Shown in pieces: positions 1 through 8,934 of a stretch of DNA of 36,883 nucleotides. Made by a program: the position numbers and the translations under genes. How positions within the stretch are numbered: the first letter of the stretch is position 1; each line of letters begins with the position of its first letter. This DNA comes from Hoeflea sp. (GTDB lineage Bacteria > Pseudomonadota > Alphaproteobacteria > Rhizobiales > Rhizobiaceae): positions 1 through 36,883 of the forward strand of contig NZ_JAUXOD010000060.1 in the NCBI RefSeq assembly GCF_030682515.1, written 5' to 3'. Under the pieces are notes generated by a model. That model saw nothing but the letters and a program-made list of their open reading frames with translations, was not told where the DNA came from and ran no database searches.

Positions 1-19
1 CATGCTGGAGTATGTGCTC

Positions 20-1354
20 GTGTCCTTTGTGAAAAAATCATTTGCGTGCATCGCGCTCCTGTCGGCAGTCGCATTGTTTCCCCAGGCGGTTTCGGCGGAA
101 ACGCTGTACCAGGCCATGGCCAAGGCCTACGAGAACAACCCCGATCTCAATGCCGCGCGCGCAGGGCTGCGGGCGACCGATGAAGGGGTGGCGCTGGCGA
201 AGTCCGGCTACCGTCCGACGGTCGCGGCGGAAGCGCTGACGACCTCGACCAACACCAACGGCTTCGTCAACAATTCCGCCAGCATCGGCGTGTCGATCAA
301 CCAGACGCTGTTTGACGGGTTCCAGACGCGCAACAATGTGCGTGCGGCCGAGGCCCAGGTCTTTGCCGGGCGGGAAAACCTGCGCGGAACCGAAATCGAC
401 ATCCTTCTGGCCACGGTGCAGGCCTATGCCAACGTCAATCGCGACAACCAGATCGTGGCCTACCGCCAGCAGAACATCTCGTTCCTCCAGGAACAGTTCT
501 CGGCGGCGCGGGCGCGGTTCGACGTGGGCGAAAGCACCCGCACCGATGTGAGCCTGGCCGAGGCCCAGCTGGCCGGCGCCCGGGCGAGCCTTACGGCCGC
601 TGTGGCGCAGGCCAAGTCGAGTGCCGCGGTCTATGCGCAGATTGTCGGCACTGTGCCCAAGAACCTGCAGGCAGTGCCGTTGCCCCGCAAGCTGCTTCCC
701 GGTTCGCTGGACCTGGCCGTGGCGCAGGGGACGACCGAGCATCCTGCTGTTCTTGCTGCACTTTTTGGAGTGGACGCGGCCGGCTACGCGGTCAAGGCAC
801 AGGAAGGCGCCCTGCTTCCCGGCGTCAGGGTGAGCGGCACCGTCGCCCAGGCGGACGGGGGCGTCGATACGGCCCAGATCCAGGCGCGGGTGACCATCCC
901 GATCTATCAGGGGGGCGCGGCGTCGGCGTCCGTCCGCCAGTCCAAGGAGAGGCTGGGCCAGCAACGCATCCTGGTCGATTCGGCCCGCCGCTCGATCGAG
1001 CAATCGGTGGTCACCTCCTGGACGCAGATGGAGGCATCGCTGGCAACGATCGAGGCGAACCGGGCGCAGATCTCGGCTGCGAACCTGGCGCTCAACGGTG
1101 TGGTCGAGGAACGCCGGGTCGGTCAGCGGACGACGCTCGACGTGCTCAATGCCCAGCAGAACGTGCTTACCGCCAGAGAAGCGCTGTCCCAATCGGAACG
1201 CAACGCCATCGTCGCAAGCTTTTCCGTGCTTGCCTCCACCGGCAAGCTCACCATCGACCGCCTTGGTCTGGCCGTTGCCACTTACCGCGCCGAAGAACAT
1301 TACGAGGCCACCAAGGATCGCTGGTACGGGCTTCGCACCGTGGATGGACGCTGA
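20..1354 (+). CDS. tolC: TolC family outer-membrane efflux channel protein
   Basis: TolC trimers form the outer-membrane and periplasmic tunnel used by type I secretion systems and RND/MFS efflux pumps. The protein (about 444 aa) opens with a Sec signal peptide (VKKSFACIALLSAVALF, cleavage after VSA) followed by ETLYQAMAKAYENNPDLNAAR, the usual start of a mature TolC repeat. The NNPDL segment, the long helical stretches and the late TTLDVLNAQQNVLTAREAL segment fit the duplicated OEP repeat. Length matches rhizobial TolC proteins. I chose the GTG at 20 because a GGAG lies at 7-10 with suitable spacing. An ATG at 2 and GTGs at 14 and 29 are in frame, and the window edge prevents checking further upstream. 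popZ follows after 188 bp on the same strand. No pump or fusion-protein gene is next to it, so it probably serves several inner-membrane partners. Confidence 0.93.
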   Translation: MSFVKKSFACIALLSAVALFPQAVSAETLYQAMAKAYENNPDLNAARAGLRATDEGVALAKSGYRPTVAAEALTTSTNTNGFVNNSASIGVSINQTLFDGFQTRNNVRAAEAQVFAGRENLRGTEIDILLATVQAYANVNRDNQIVAYRQQNISFLQEQFSAARARFDVGESTRTDVSLAEAQLAGARASLTAAVAQAKSSAAVYAQIVGTVPKNLQAVPLPRKLLPGSLDLAVAQGTTEHPAVLAALFGVDAAGYAVKAQEGALLPGVRVSGTVAQADGGVDTAQIQARVTIPIYQGGAASASVRQSKERLGQQRILVDSARRSIEQSVVTSWTQMEASLATIEANRAQISAANLALNGVVEERRVGQRTTLDVLNAQQNVLTAREALSQSERNAIVASFSVLASTGKLTIDRLGLAVATYRAEEHYEATKDRWYGLRTVDGR

Positions 1355-1542
1355 TCCGACTGTTGCAGTGCGGTACGTGTCGCAAGGCCCTCAAGAGGCG
1401 TGACTGCTGCGGCCGGGAATTCCTGTGCATGACATCACAAGCTTCCACCGGCGCGATTCTCAAGTCGCGGCCAATGCCGTAGACTGCCAGGGTGATTCGC
1501 CGGTTTGCATGAGCCTGGCGAGATGAGTAATGGAGCGTAATC

Positions 1543-2271
1543 ATGGGACAGGCCGGCGCGCAGCGCGAACCGTCAATGGAAGAGATTCTGGCTTCCATCC
1601 GCAGGATCATTGAAAACAACGAGCCTGCGCTGGACGGCAGCCATGGGGAAGCCCGTGATGCGGCCGCCAATCCCTTCGACGACGACGACGCCTATGCCGA
1701 CGAGCATGACCTGGTCGAAGACCGCCAGGAAGTCCAGCCTGAAGCCCCGGTGGAACAGCCGCTGTCCCGGCCGATCTCGCTGGCCGAGGTTGCGGCCCTG
1801 GCGCGCGCCGCTCCGAAGCCTCAGGATATCGTGATTGAAGAACCGCTTCCCGAAGATCTCGAGTCGGTCGAGCTCGACGAGGCCGCGGCGCGGGAGCTGC
1901 GCGACGCGCTGGTGTCGAACGAGCCCGTGGAATCGCCTGCGCGGATCGAGACCGCTCCTGCCCGGGAAGAGCAGCCCGAACACTCCGTCCAGGTGGCGGT
2001 GGATGAGCGGCCCGAGGAGAATCATCCGGGCGCCGGACATCCGCAGAGCGCCGGGCAGCTGGTGTCCCTGCAGACCGGGGAAAAGGTTGCCGCGGCCTTC
2101 GGAGAACTTGACGCGGCGATCGCCGCCGGCCAGAGCCGCTCCTTCGACGAGATTGCCGAAGAGATGCTGCGGCCGATGCTCACCCAGTGGCTCGACGACA
2201 ATCTCCCGACGCTGGTCGAGCGGCTCGTGCGCGAGGAAATCGAGCGCGTCTCGCGCGGAAACCGCCGCTAA
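1543..2271 (+). CDS. popZ: PopZ-type polar organizing protein (DUF2497)
   Basis: PopZ self-assembles into a microdomain at the cell pole that anchors ParB-parS and recruits cell-cycle regulators in alphaproteobacteria. Three parts are visible in 242 aa: a short N-terminal helix (EPSMEEILASIRRIIENNE, residues 9-27) that is the family's client-binding signature; a long acidic, proline- and glutamate-rich disordered middle (about 35-180); and a C-terminal helical block (SFDEIAEEMLRPMLTQWLDD and NLPTLVERLVREEIERVSRG) that drives oligomerisation. The start is supported by GGAG at 1532-1535, seven bases before the ATG. It is longer than Caulobacter PopZ, mostly through the acidic linker, as is usual in Rhizobiales. 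It sits between tolC and valS, a recurrent rhizobial order. Family assignment is firm; the polar role is inferred from homologues. Confidence 0.9.
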   Translation: MGQAGAQREPSMEEILASIRRIIENNEPALDGSHGEARDAAANPFDDDDAYADEHDLVEDRQEVQPEAPVEQPLSRPISLAEVAALARAAPKPQDIVIEEPLPEDLESVELDEAAARELRDALVSNEPVESPARIETAPAREEQPEHSVQVAVDERPEENHPGAGHPQSAGQLVSLQTGEKVAAAFGELDAAIAAGQSRSFDEIAEEMLRPMLTQWLDDNLPTLVERLVREEIERVSRGNRR

Positions 2272-2592
2272 ATCGCGTCGCAATTATCCGGATCCGGGCG
2301 ACGCGCTTTATATTCCTAATTGTGCATGTCTTTATCGCAAAACCGCTGCGCACTTTTGCGCGACATGCACTAGATCCTGCCCGCTCCGGGCCGGCGCGGT
2401 TGCCTGAAACGGCGACCGCCAGCGCAAGGATGAGCCCCGTGCCATCCGTCGCGCAATTTGGTCACAGTGTAAGCCGACAGTCGTGGTCGCCCTGCCTCAG
2501 CGGCGTGGGGACGCGGATTGCCGTTTCGGGTTGACCTTGGCGCGCAATCGGCTCTACAGCGGGGCAATCCCGGACCACGGAGACCTGTGACG
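2272..2592. other. Intergenic region popZ-valS (321 bp)
   Basis: No convincing gene is present. The region holds one clear palindromic element (2322-2370, annotated separately). The remainder is GC-rich and has no start codon with a ribosome site until GGAGA at 2579-2583, which serves valS. I see no tRNA, T-box-like leader or strong intrinsic terminator. The valS promoter presumably lies here, but no confident -35/-10 pair stands out. Confidence 0.6.
2322..2370. repeat. Rhizobiales-type palindromic intergenic element
   Basis: A 49-bp hairpin-forming element. Perfect 9-bp ends GTGCATGTC (2322-2330) and GACATGCAC (2362-2370) enclose a second stem in which TCGCAAAA pairs with TTTTGCGCGA with one bulged base. 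The central loop is CCGCTGCGCAC. From memory, very similar sequences (CATGTC, then an AAACCGCT core, then TTTTGCGCGACATGC) recur between genes in Rhizobium, Brucella and Mesorhizobium genomes. Only one copy is present in this window, so its repetitive nature is recalled rather than shown here. Confidence 0.65.
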
Positions 2593-5409
2593 ATGCTTGA
2601 AAAGACCTATGACGCCTCGGCCGTCGAGCCGAAAATCGCGACACGCTGGGCTGAAGCGAACGCGTTTGCCGCGGGCGCCGGCGCCAGGCCCGGGGCTCAG
2701 TCGTTCTGCATCGTCATTCCGCCGCCGAACGTGACCGGGTCGCTGCACATGGGGCATGCGCTCAACAACACCCTGCAGGATATCCTGGTCCGGTTCCAGC
2801 GGATGCGCGGGCTCGACGTGCTGTGGCAGCCGGGCATGGACCATGCCGGCATCGCGACCCAGATGGTGGTCGAGCGGCAGTTGGCCGAGCGCCAGGAGCC
2901 CAGCCGCCATGTCATGGGCCGCGAGGCCTTCGTCGAGCGCGTCTGGGAGTGGAAGGACGAATCTGGCGGCATGATCTTCAACCAGCTCAAGCGGCTGGGC
3001 GCCTCCTGCGACTGGTCGCGCGAGCGCTTCACCATGGATGAGGGCCTGTCGCAGGCGGTGATCGAGGTCTTTGTCAGCCTCTACAATGACGGTCTGATCT
3101 ACAAGGACAAGCGCCTGGTCAACTGGGATCCGAAGCTCCTGACCGCGATTTCCGATCTCGAGGTCGAGCAGGTCGAGATCAAGGGCAATCTCTGGCACTT
3201 CCGCTATCCGCTCGCCGACGGCGTCACCTACGAGCACCCGGTGAGCTATGACGAGGACACCGACACCTATACCCACGAGACCCGGGACTATATCATTGTC
3301 GCCACCACGCGGCCCGAAACCATGCTGGGCGACACCGCGGTCGCGGTCAATCCGGACGACATGCGCTACAAGGACCTGATCGGCAAGCATGTGATGCTGC
3401 CGCTGGTCGGTCGCCGCATCGAGATCGTGGCCGATGACTACGCCGACGAGACCGCAGGATCCGGCGCGGTCAAGATCACGCCGGCGCATGATTTCAACGA
3501 TTTCGAGGTCGGCAGGCGGCATCATCTCAAGGCGATCAACGTCCTGACCCCGGACGCCAGGATCACGCTCCGCGAGAACGAGGATTTCCTCGATGGTCTC
3601 AAGGTCGAAGGCAAGCTGATCGAGGTGATCGAAGAGCTCGACGGCATGGACCGCTTTGCCGCCCGCAAGGAAATCGTCGCCAAGATGGAGGAGAGCGGAC
3701 TGCTCGACCAGATCGAGCCGCACACCCACATGGTGCCGCACGGCGACCGCGGCGGCGTGCCGATCGAGCCGTTCCTGACCGACCAGTGGTATGTGAACGC
3801 GGCCGAAATGGCCAAGCCCGCGATCGAAAGCGTGCGCGAGGGGCGCACCAGCTTCGTGCCGAAGACCTGGGAGAAGACCTATTTCGACTGGATGGAGAAC
3901 ATCCAGCCCTGGTGCATCTCGCGGCAATTGTGGTGGGGCCACCAGATCCCGGCCTGGTACGGGCCGGACGGCCAGGTGTTCGTCGAAAAGGACGAGGAGG
4001 CAGCCCTTGAGGCTGCGATCCAGCATTACATCGCCCATGAAGGCCCGTGGAAGGCCTGGGTCGAGGAGAAGCTCGAGAATTTCCAGCCCGGCGAGATCCT
4101 GACCCGGGACGAGGATGTGCTCGACACCTGGTTCTCCTCGGCGCTGTGGCCCTTCTCCACGCTCGGCTGGCCCGAGAAGACACCGGAACTCAAGCGCTAC
4201 TACCAGACCGATGTGCTGGTGACCGGCTTCGACATCATCTTCTTCTGGGTCGCCCGGATGATGATGATGGGCCTGCATTTCATGGAGGAAGAGCCGTTCC
4301 ACACGGTCTATGTGCATGCGCTGGTTCGCGACAAGGACGGCGCCAAGATGTCGAAATCCAAGGGCAATGTCATCGATCCGCTGGAGCTGATCGACGAATA
4401 TGGCGCCGATGCGCTCAGGTTCACGCTGGCGATCATGGCGGCCCAGGGCCGCGACGTGAAGCTCGATCCCTCGCGCATCGCGGGCTACCGCAATTTCGGC
4501 ACCAAGCTATGGAACGCGACCCGCTTCGCCGACATGAACGGCGCGGTGCTCGATCCGGCGTTCGATCCGTCGTCGGTCAAGCTCACCATCAACCGCTGGA
4601 TCCTGACCGAACTGACCCGCACGTCGAACGAGGTGAAGTCAGCCATTGAAGCCTATAAGTTCAATGAAGCTTCGGGTGCGCTCTACCGTTTTGTCTGGAA
4701 CCAGCTGTGCGACTGGTATCTGGAACTGCTCAAGCCGGTGTTCAACGGCGACGACGAGGCAGGCAAGGCGGAATCGCGGGCCTGCGCGGCCTATGTGCTG
4801 GCGGAATCGGTCAAGCTCCTGCATCCGTTCATGCCGTTCATGACCGAGGAGCTGCATGAGCATTTCGCCGGACCCGACGCCGGGCTTGCCTGCCATGCGG
4901 CCTGGCCGGAGCCGTCGTTTGCCCACGCGGCCTCGGCCGACGAGATCAACTGGCTCATCGACCTGGTGTCCGGATTGCGCTCGGTCCGCTCCGAGATGAA
5001 CGTGCCGCCCTCGGCCAAGGCGCCCCTGGTGATCGTGGGTGCCAACGCCACCACGGCAGAACGGCTGGTCCGGCATGAGCCGGCCATCAAGGTGCTGGCC
5101 CGCGTGACCGACATCGTTCTGGAAAGCACCGCTCCGGGCGGCTCCGCGCAGATCGTCGTGGGCGAGGCCACGGCCTGCCTGCCGCTCGGCGATCTGATCG
5201 ATCTGGCGGCGGAAAAGGTGCGGCTGGAGAAAGCGCTCTCGAAAGCCTCCGAGGAGGCTGCCAGGATCGAGGGGAAGCTCGCAAACGAGAAGTTCGTCGC
5301 CAATGCCAAGCCGGACGTCGTCGCGGCGGAACGCGAAAAACTTGCCGAGTTGCAGGGGCAGATGGACAAGCTCGCCGAGGCCATAAAGCGCGTCAGCCAG
5401 GCCGGCTGA
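2593..5409 (+). CDS. valS: Valine--tRNA ligase
   Basis: ValRS, a class Ia synthetase, charges tRNA-Val in the cytoplasm and edits misacylated threonine. The HIGH box is HMGH at residues 52-55 within NVTGSLHMGHALNNTLQD. The KMSKS loop is KMSKSKGN near residues 585-592. The CP1 editing domain is recognisable by TTRPETMLGDTAVAVNP. The C-terminal tRNA-binding coiled coil (from about residue 880, LEKALSKASEEAARIEGKL) is complete. At 938 aa the length is normal for the family. I chose ATG 2593 over an upstream in-frame start at 2518 because GGAGA at 2579-2583 lies at good spacing and the canonical MLEKTYD start begins there. The gene is intact and follows popZ on the same strand after 321 bp. Confidence 0.98.
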   Translation: MLEKTYDASAVEPKIATRWAEANAFAAGAGARPGAQSFCIVIPPPNVTGSLHMGHALNNTLQDILVRFQRMRGLDVLWQPGMDHAGIATQMVVERQLAERQEPSRHVMGREAFVERVWEWKDESGGMIFNQLKRLGASCDWSRERFTMDEGLSQAVIEVFVSLYNDGLIYKDKRLVNWDPKLLTAISDLEVEQVEIKGNLWHFRYPLADGVTYEHPVSYDEDTDTYTHETRDYIIVATTRPETMLGDTAVAVNPDDMRYKDLIGKHVMLPLVGRRIEIVADDYADETAGSGAVKITPAHDFNDFEVGRRHHLKAINVLTPDARITLRENEDFLDGLKVEGKLIEVIEELDGMDRFAARKEIVAKMEESGLLDQIEPHTHMVPHGDRGGVPIEPFLTDQWYVNAAEMAKPAIESVREGRTSFVPKTWEKTYFDWMENIQPWCISRQLWWGHQIPAWYGPDGQVFVEKDEEAALEAAIQHYIAHEGPWKAWVEEKLENFQPGEILTRDEDVLDTWFSSALWPFSTLGWPEKTPELKRYYQTDVLVTGFDIIFFWVARMMMMGLHFMEEEPFHTVYVHALVRDKDGAKMSKSKGNVIDPLELIDEYGADALRFTLAIMAAQGRDVKLDPSRIAGYRNFGTKLWNATRFADMNGAVLDPAFDPSSVKLTINRWILTELTRTSNEVKSAIEAYKFNEASGALYRFVWNQLCDWYLELLKPVFNGDDEAGKAESRACAAYVLAESVKLLHPFMPFMTEELHEHFAGPDAGLACHAAWPEPSFAHAASADEINWLIDLVSGLRSVRSEMNVPPSAKAPLVIVGANATTAERLVRHEPAIKVLARVTDIVLESTAPGGSAQIVVGEATACLPLGDLIDLAAEKVRLEKALSKASEEAARIEGKLANEKFVANAKPDVVAAEREKLAELQGQMDKLAEAIKRVSQAG

Positions 5410-5727
5410 CGCGTCCATCGCGGCATTTTCGCCGCGGTCCCGCGCGTGCGGCTTGCCGGGAGGGCAATCCGCACAAAATCACGGCAATTGTGACTGAAAT
5501 GCAACAAAAGCGTGTCACGCTTGGGAATTTGTCAGGTTTTGGCCCTGCGCCGTGTGAATTGCTCCGCAAGATGATGGATTTCACCCCGAAACCTATGATT
5601 TTTTGACCTGCCGGGCGTCGGCGCTGCCGTGCGGGCGGCTTCAGTTGAAACCGGGACTGTTTACAAACCCATCAATATCATTACCTAATCTCTCCAATCG
5701 TAAGCTTTTACGTCCTGGAGGGGATTC
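5410..5727. other. Intergenic region valS to FadL-like gene (318 bp)
   Basis: No gene is supported. Just after valS a hairpin (CGCGGC 5419-5424 / GCCGCG 5431-5436, loop ATTTTC) could end valS transcription but lacks a T-run. A perfect 15-bp palindrome lies at 5508-5522. The last 90 bp are AT-richer than their surroundings (TTTACAAACCCATCAATATC region, 5660-5679), which suits a promoter for the porin gene, but no single -35/-10 pair is convincing. Confidence 0.5.
5508..5522. promoter_or_regulatory. Perfect 15-bp palindrome, candidate operator
   Basis: AAGCGTG-T-CACGCTT is a perfect inverted repeat with one central base, about 200 bp upstream of the FadL-type gene. Its size and symmetry suit a dimeric helix-turn-helix repressor. 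It does not resemble the E. coli FadR box. It could be a chance palindrome; the assignment is inference only. Confidence 0.3.
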
Positions 5728-6954
5728 ATGATTCGCGTATCTTTGAAATCGACCGTTGTTGGCCTTGCGGCGAGCGTTGCACTGACTTCATCTGCTATGG
5801 CCGGCGGCTTCAACCGCGGCAGCGCCAATCTGGACGGTCTGTTTTCCGACAGCCTCGGTGTTTACAGCGGCGTGACCTATGTGGCGCCCGGCCGGTCCTA
5901 CTCGCGCGTCACCGGTGTTCGCGTCGTTGGCGGCGCGGCGGGCGCGTTTACGCAGGGCGAGGTCGAGTTCGGCGACTCGTTCGTCGTGCCCTACGCATCG
6001 GCCGGTGGCCAGATCGTGGATAACGTGGCCTGCGTCGGTTCCTATTCGCAGCCCTATGGTGCGGACTCGACCTATTCCGGTGCGATCACCTACCACATCG
6101 CCAGCCAGTCGCTGGCGTCGCGCGAACTCGGCCTGACCTGCTCCTACAGGCATGAACTCGGCAAGGGCCGCCTGTCGTTCATCGGCGGCGTGTTCAACGA
6201 GCACATCCAGTACAAGCAGGCCCGCAATTTCAACCTGGCTTTCGGCAACACCGGCGACAGCACGATCAACGTGACGTCGGATACCTGGGGCTATCGCCTC
6301 GGTCTGGCCTATGAGATCCCGGAAATCGCGCTGAAGGCGTCGTTGATGTACCGGTCGCAGACCGACCACGACGCCACAGGCACCTATGGCAACACGCCCT
6401 TCAGGACCCTGGCCATTGCCGGCGGAACCCCGGCTGGTATCGCCAATGCGCTGTATGGCACCAATACGGCCACCACTGCTTCCACCAGCGCCAGCCTGCC
6501 GCAGAGCGTGGAATTGGCCGTTCAGTCGGGCATCGCGCCGGGCTGGCTGGCCTTTGGTAGCGTCAAGTGGACGGAATGGAGCGTGCTGCGCTCGATCACT
6601 CTGGTCGAAGGCCTTGCCCGTCAGCCGTTCTCGACCTCGCGCTTCTTCTTCAAGGACGGCTGGACCGTGACCGGTGGCGTTGCGCACCGGTTCAACGACC
6701 AGCTGGCAGCCTCGGCCTCCTTGACCTGGGACCGCGGCGTGAGCACCGGCTGGGACACGCTCACCGACCAGTGGACCATCGCTGGCGGCGTCGCTTATGA
6801 CGTCAACAAGAACGTTCAGTTCCGCCTCGGCGGCGCCGCAATCCACTTCGCAAGCGGCCAGAAGTCCCGGACCGCCAGCGCGGTCGACTACACCGCGACG
6901 TCTCCGAGCGAATGGGGCTATGCCCTGTCGGCCAGCGCTGCCATCAAGTTCTGA
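5728..6954 (+). CDS. OmpP1/FadL-type outer-membrane transport protein
   Basis: Members of this family are 14-stranded outer-membrane barrels that admit long-chain fatty acids or other hydrophobic compounds. The 408-aa protein has a clear Sec signal peptide (MIRVSLKSTVVGLAASVAL, cleavage after SAMA). The mature part is rich in alternating aromatic and small residues typical of beta strands: GVTYVAPGRSYSRVTGV near the N-terminus, then AFGSVKWTEWSVLRSITLV, and a terminal strand ending in AIKF with the C-terminal Phe preferred by the BAM complex. GGAGGGG lies just upstream of the ATG. The gene is monocistronic: a 318-bp leader region precedes it and a strong terminator follows at 6981. Substrate cannot be read from sequence, so no gene symbol is given. 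Confidence 0.85.
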   Translation: MIRVSLKSTVVGLAASVALTSSAMAGGFNRGSANLDGLFSDSLGVYSGVTYVAPGRSYSRVTGVRVVGGAAGAFTQGEVEFGDSFVVPYASAGGQIVDNVACVGSYSQPYGADSTYSGAITYHIASQSLASRELGLTCSYRHELGKGRLSFIGGVFNEHIQYKQARNFNLAFGNTGDSTINVTSDTWGYRLGLAYEIPEIALKASLMYRSQTDHDATGTYGNTPFRTLAIAGGTPAGIANALYGTNTATTASTSASLPQSVELAVQSGIAPGWLAFGSVKWTEWSVLRSITLVEGLARQPFSTSRFFFKDGWTVTGGVAHRFNDQLAASASLTWDRGVSTGWDTLTDQWTIAGGVAYDVNKNVQFRLGGAAIHFASGQKSRTASAVDYTATSPSEWGYALSASAAIKF

Positions 6955-6980
6955 TCCTTCGTCCACTTCGACGGACTTCG

Positions 6981-7008
6981 AAATCCCGCCCTCGTGGCGG
7001 GATTTTTC
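6981..7008 (+). terminator. Rho-independent terminator after the FadL-like gene
   Basis: A perfect 10-bp stem, AAATCCCGCC (6981-6990) with GGCGGGATTT (6996-7005), has a CTCGT loop and runs into a T-tract (7003-7007). It lies 27 bp after the porin stop codon. Confidence 0.9.
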
Positions 7009-7209
7009 GTTCGGGGCAGGGCAAATTCATGGGATTGATGCCGGACATCACGCAATGTGACGATTCCGCAACACTTTTTTCAAATGCATCTGCTATGAAA
7101 TCCGCGAGGCTTTTTGTGCCCATTTCCCGCCACAAACGGGGCGCAGTCCAAAGCATCAGTTCGGCCCCGTGGCCTGGTCACTCTCGACCTTGCCGCGTCT
7201 GAGGATCAC

Positions 7210-8934
7210 ATGACCACCAGTGCATTCGACAAATCCAAGCTTCCAAGCCGGCACACGACGGTTGGGCCGACGCGCGCGCCGCACCGGTCGTTCCTCTATG
7301 CCATGGGATTGTCGAGCGAGGAGATCGCCCAGCCGCTGGTGGGCGTGGCGTCCTGCTGGAACGAGGCGGCCCCCTGCAACATCTCGCTGATGCGCCAGGC
7401 GCAGGTGGTCAAGAAGGGCGTGGCCGCGGCCAAGGGCACGCCGCGCGAATTCTGCACCATCACCGTCACCGACGGCATCGCCATGGGCCATCAGGGCATG
7501 AAGGCGTCGCTTGCCAGCCGCGACCTGATCGCCGATTCGGTGGAACTGACCATGCGCGGCCATTGCTACGACGCCATCGTCGGCCTTGCCGGCTGCGACA
7601 AGTCGTTGCCGGGCATGATGATGTCGATGGTCCGGCTCAACGTGCCGTCGATCTTCATCTATGGCGGCTCTATCCTTCCGGGCAGCTACCGGGGCAGGCA
7701 GGTCACCATCCAGGACGTGTTCGAGGCGGTCGGCCAGCACTCGGTCGGAGACATGAGCGACGCGGATCTTCTGGAGATCGAGCAGGTTGCCTGTCCGTCG
7801 GCGGGCTCCTGCGGCGCGCAGTTCACGGCCAACACCATGGCCACCGTCGCCGAGGCCATCGGCCTGGCGCTGCCCTATTCCTGCGGCGCCCCGGCGCCCT
7901 ACGAGATGCGCGACAAGTTCTCCTACGCCGCCGGCGAGAAGATCATGGAACTGATCGCCAAGCAGATCCGTCCGCGCGACATCGTCACGCTCAAATCGCT
8001 GGAAAATGCCGCTGCGGTTGTCTCGGCCACCGGCGGATCGACCAACGCGGCGCTGCACCTGCCGGCGATCGCCCATGAATGCGGCATCGAATTCGACCTT
8101 TTCGACGTGGCCCGGATCTTCGAGCGCACCCCCTACATCGCCAATCTCAAGCCGGGCGGCAAATACGTCGCCAAGGACATGTTCGAGGCCGGCGGCATTC
8201 CGCTGCTGATGAAGACCATGCTGGAGCACGGCTATCTGCATGGCGACTGCATGACCGTGACGGGCCGCACCCTGGCCGAGAACATGGAGCATGTCCGCTG
8301 GAACGACGACCAGGATGTCGTCCACCCCGCCAACAAGCCGATCACCGTGACCGGCGGCGTTGTCGGGCTGAAGGGCAATCTGGCGACCGACGGTGCGATC
8401 GTGAAGATCGCGGGCATGGCCAAGCTCAAGTTTTCCGGTCCGGCGCGTTGCTTTGATTCGGAAGAGGACTGCTTCAATGCGGTCACAAACCGGGAATATA
8501 AGGAAGGCGAGGTTCTGGTGATCCGCTATGAAGGCCCCAAAGGCGGGCCTGGCATGCGCGAGATGCTGTCGACCACCGCGGCCATCTATGGCCAGGGCAT
8601 GGGCGACAAGGTTGCGCTGATCACCGACGGCCGGTTCTCCGGCGCAACGCGCGGCTTTTGTGTCGGCCATGTCGGACCGGAAGCCGCGGAGGGCGGGCCG
8701 ATCGGCCTGCTCGAGGACGGCGACATCATCGAGATCGATGCTGTCGATGGCATTTTGAGCGTGCGGCTGTCCGATGAGGACCTGGCTGCGCGCAGGGAAA
8801 AATGGACAGCGCGGGAAACCGGTTATGCATCGGGCGCGCTTTGGAAATACGCCCAGACGGTGGGTTCGGCGCGCTATGGCGCAGTCACACATCCTGGCGG
8901 AGCGAAAGAAAAACACTGCTATGCTGACATCTAG
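7210..8934 (+). CDS. ilvD: Dihydroxy-acid dehydratase
   Basis: IlvD removes water from 2,3-dihydroxy acids, the third common step of valine and isoleucine synthesis, using an iron-sulfur cluster. The 574-aa protein carries the cluster cysteines in [10 protein letters not shown] (about residues 51-60), [12 protein letters not shown] and [17 protein letters not shown]. The C-terminal half has [11 protein letters not shown] and [17 protein letters not shown]. It ends in HCYADI, the usual terminus of rhizobial 574-aa IlvD proteins. This is the amino-acid pathway enzyme rather than a sugar-acid dehydratase: the N-terminal [18 protein letters not shown] and the C-terminus match IlvD. ATG 7210 is preferred, with GAGG at 7201-7204; in-frame codons extending back to 7114 look non-coding. 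Its last 14 bp overlap the start of the ExoR-like gene. Confidence 0.95.
   Translation: MTTSAFDKSKLPSRHTTVGPTRAPHRSFLYAMGLSSEEIAQPLVGVASCWNEAAPCNISLMRQAQVVKKGVAAAKGTPREFCTITVTDGIAMGHQGMKASLASRDLIADSVELTMRGHCYDAIVGLAGCDKSLPGMMMSMVRLNVPSIFIYGGSILPGSYRGRQVTIQDVFEAVGQHSVGDMSDADLLEIEQVACPSAGSCGAQFTANTMATVAEAIGLALPYSCGAPAPYEMRDKFSYAAGEKIMELIAKQIRPRDIVTLKSLENAAAVVSATGGSTNAALHLPAIAHECGIEFDLFDVARIFERTPYIANLKPGGKYVAKDMFEAGGIPLLMKTMLEHGYLHGDCMTVTGRTLAENMEHVRWNDDQDVVHPANKPITVTGGVVGLKGNLATDGAIVKIAGMAKLKFSGPARCFDSEEDCFNAVTNREYKEGEVLVIRYEGPKGGPGMREMLSTTAAIYGQGMGDKVALITDGRFSGATRGFCVGHVGPEAAEGGPIGLLEDGDIIEIDAVDGILSVRLSDEDLAARREKWTARETGYASGALWKYAQTVGSARYGAVTHPGGAKEKHCYADI

Noticed and set aside
1424-1439. CRP-like site TGTGC-N6-TCACA between tolC and popZ
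   Set aside because: A single near-match in the spacer; CRP-type control of popZ is not known to me and there is no promoter in register, so chance is likelier.
2554-4317. Long minus-strand open frame across valS
   Set aside because: It mirrors the ValRS reading frame and has no family features or ribosome site.
7210-8934. Possibility that the IlvD/Edd family gene is a sugar-acid (arabonate/xylonate) dehydratase
   Set aside because: N- and C-terminal sequences match the 574-aa amino-acid pathway IlvD of rhizobia, and no sugar genes are adjacent.
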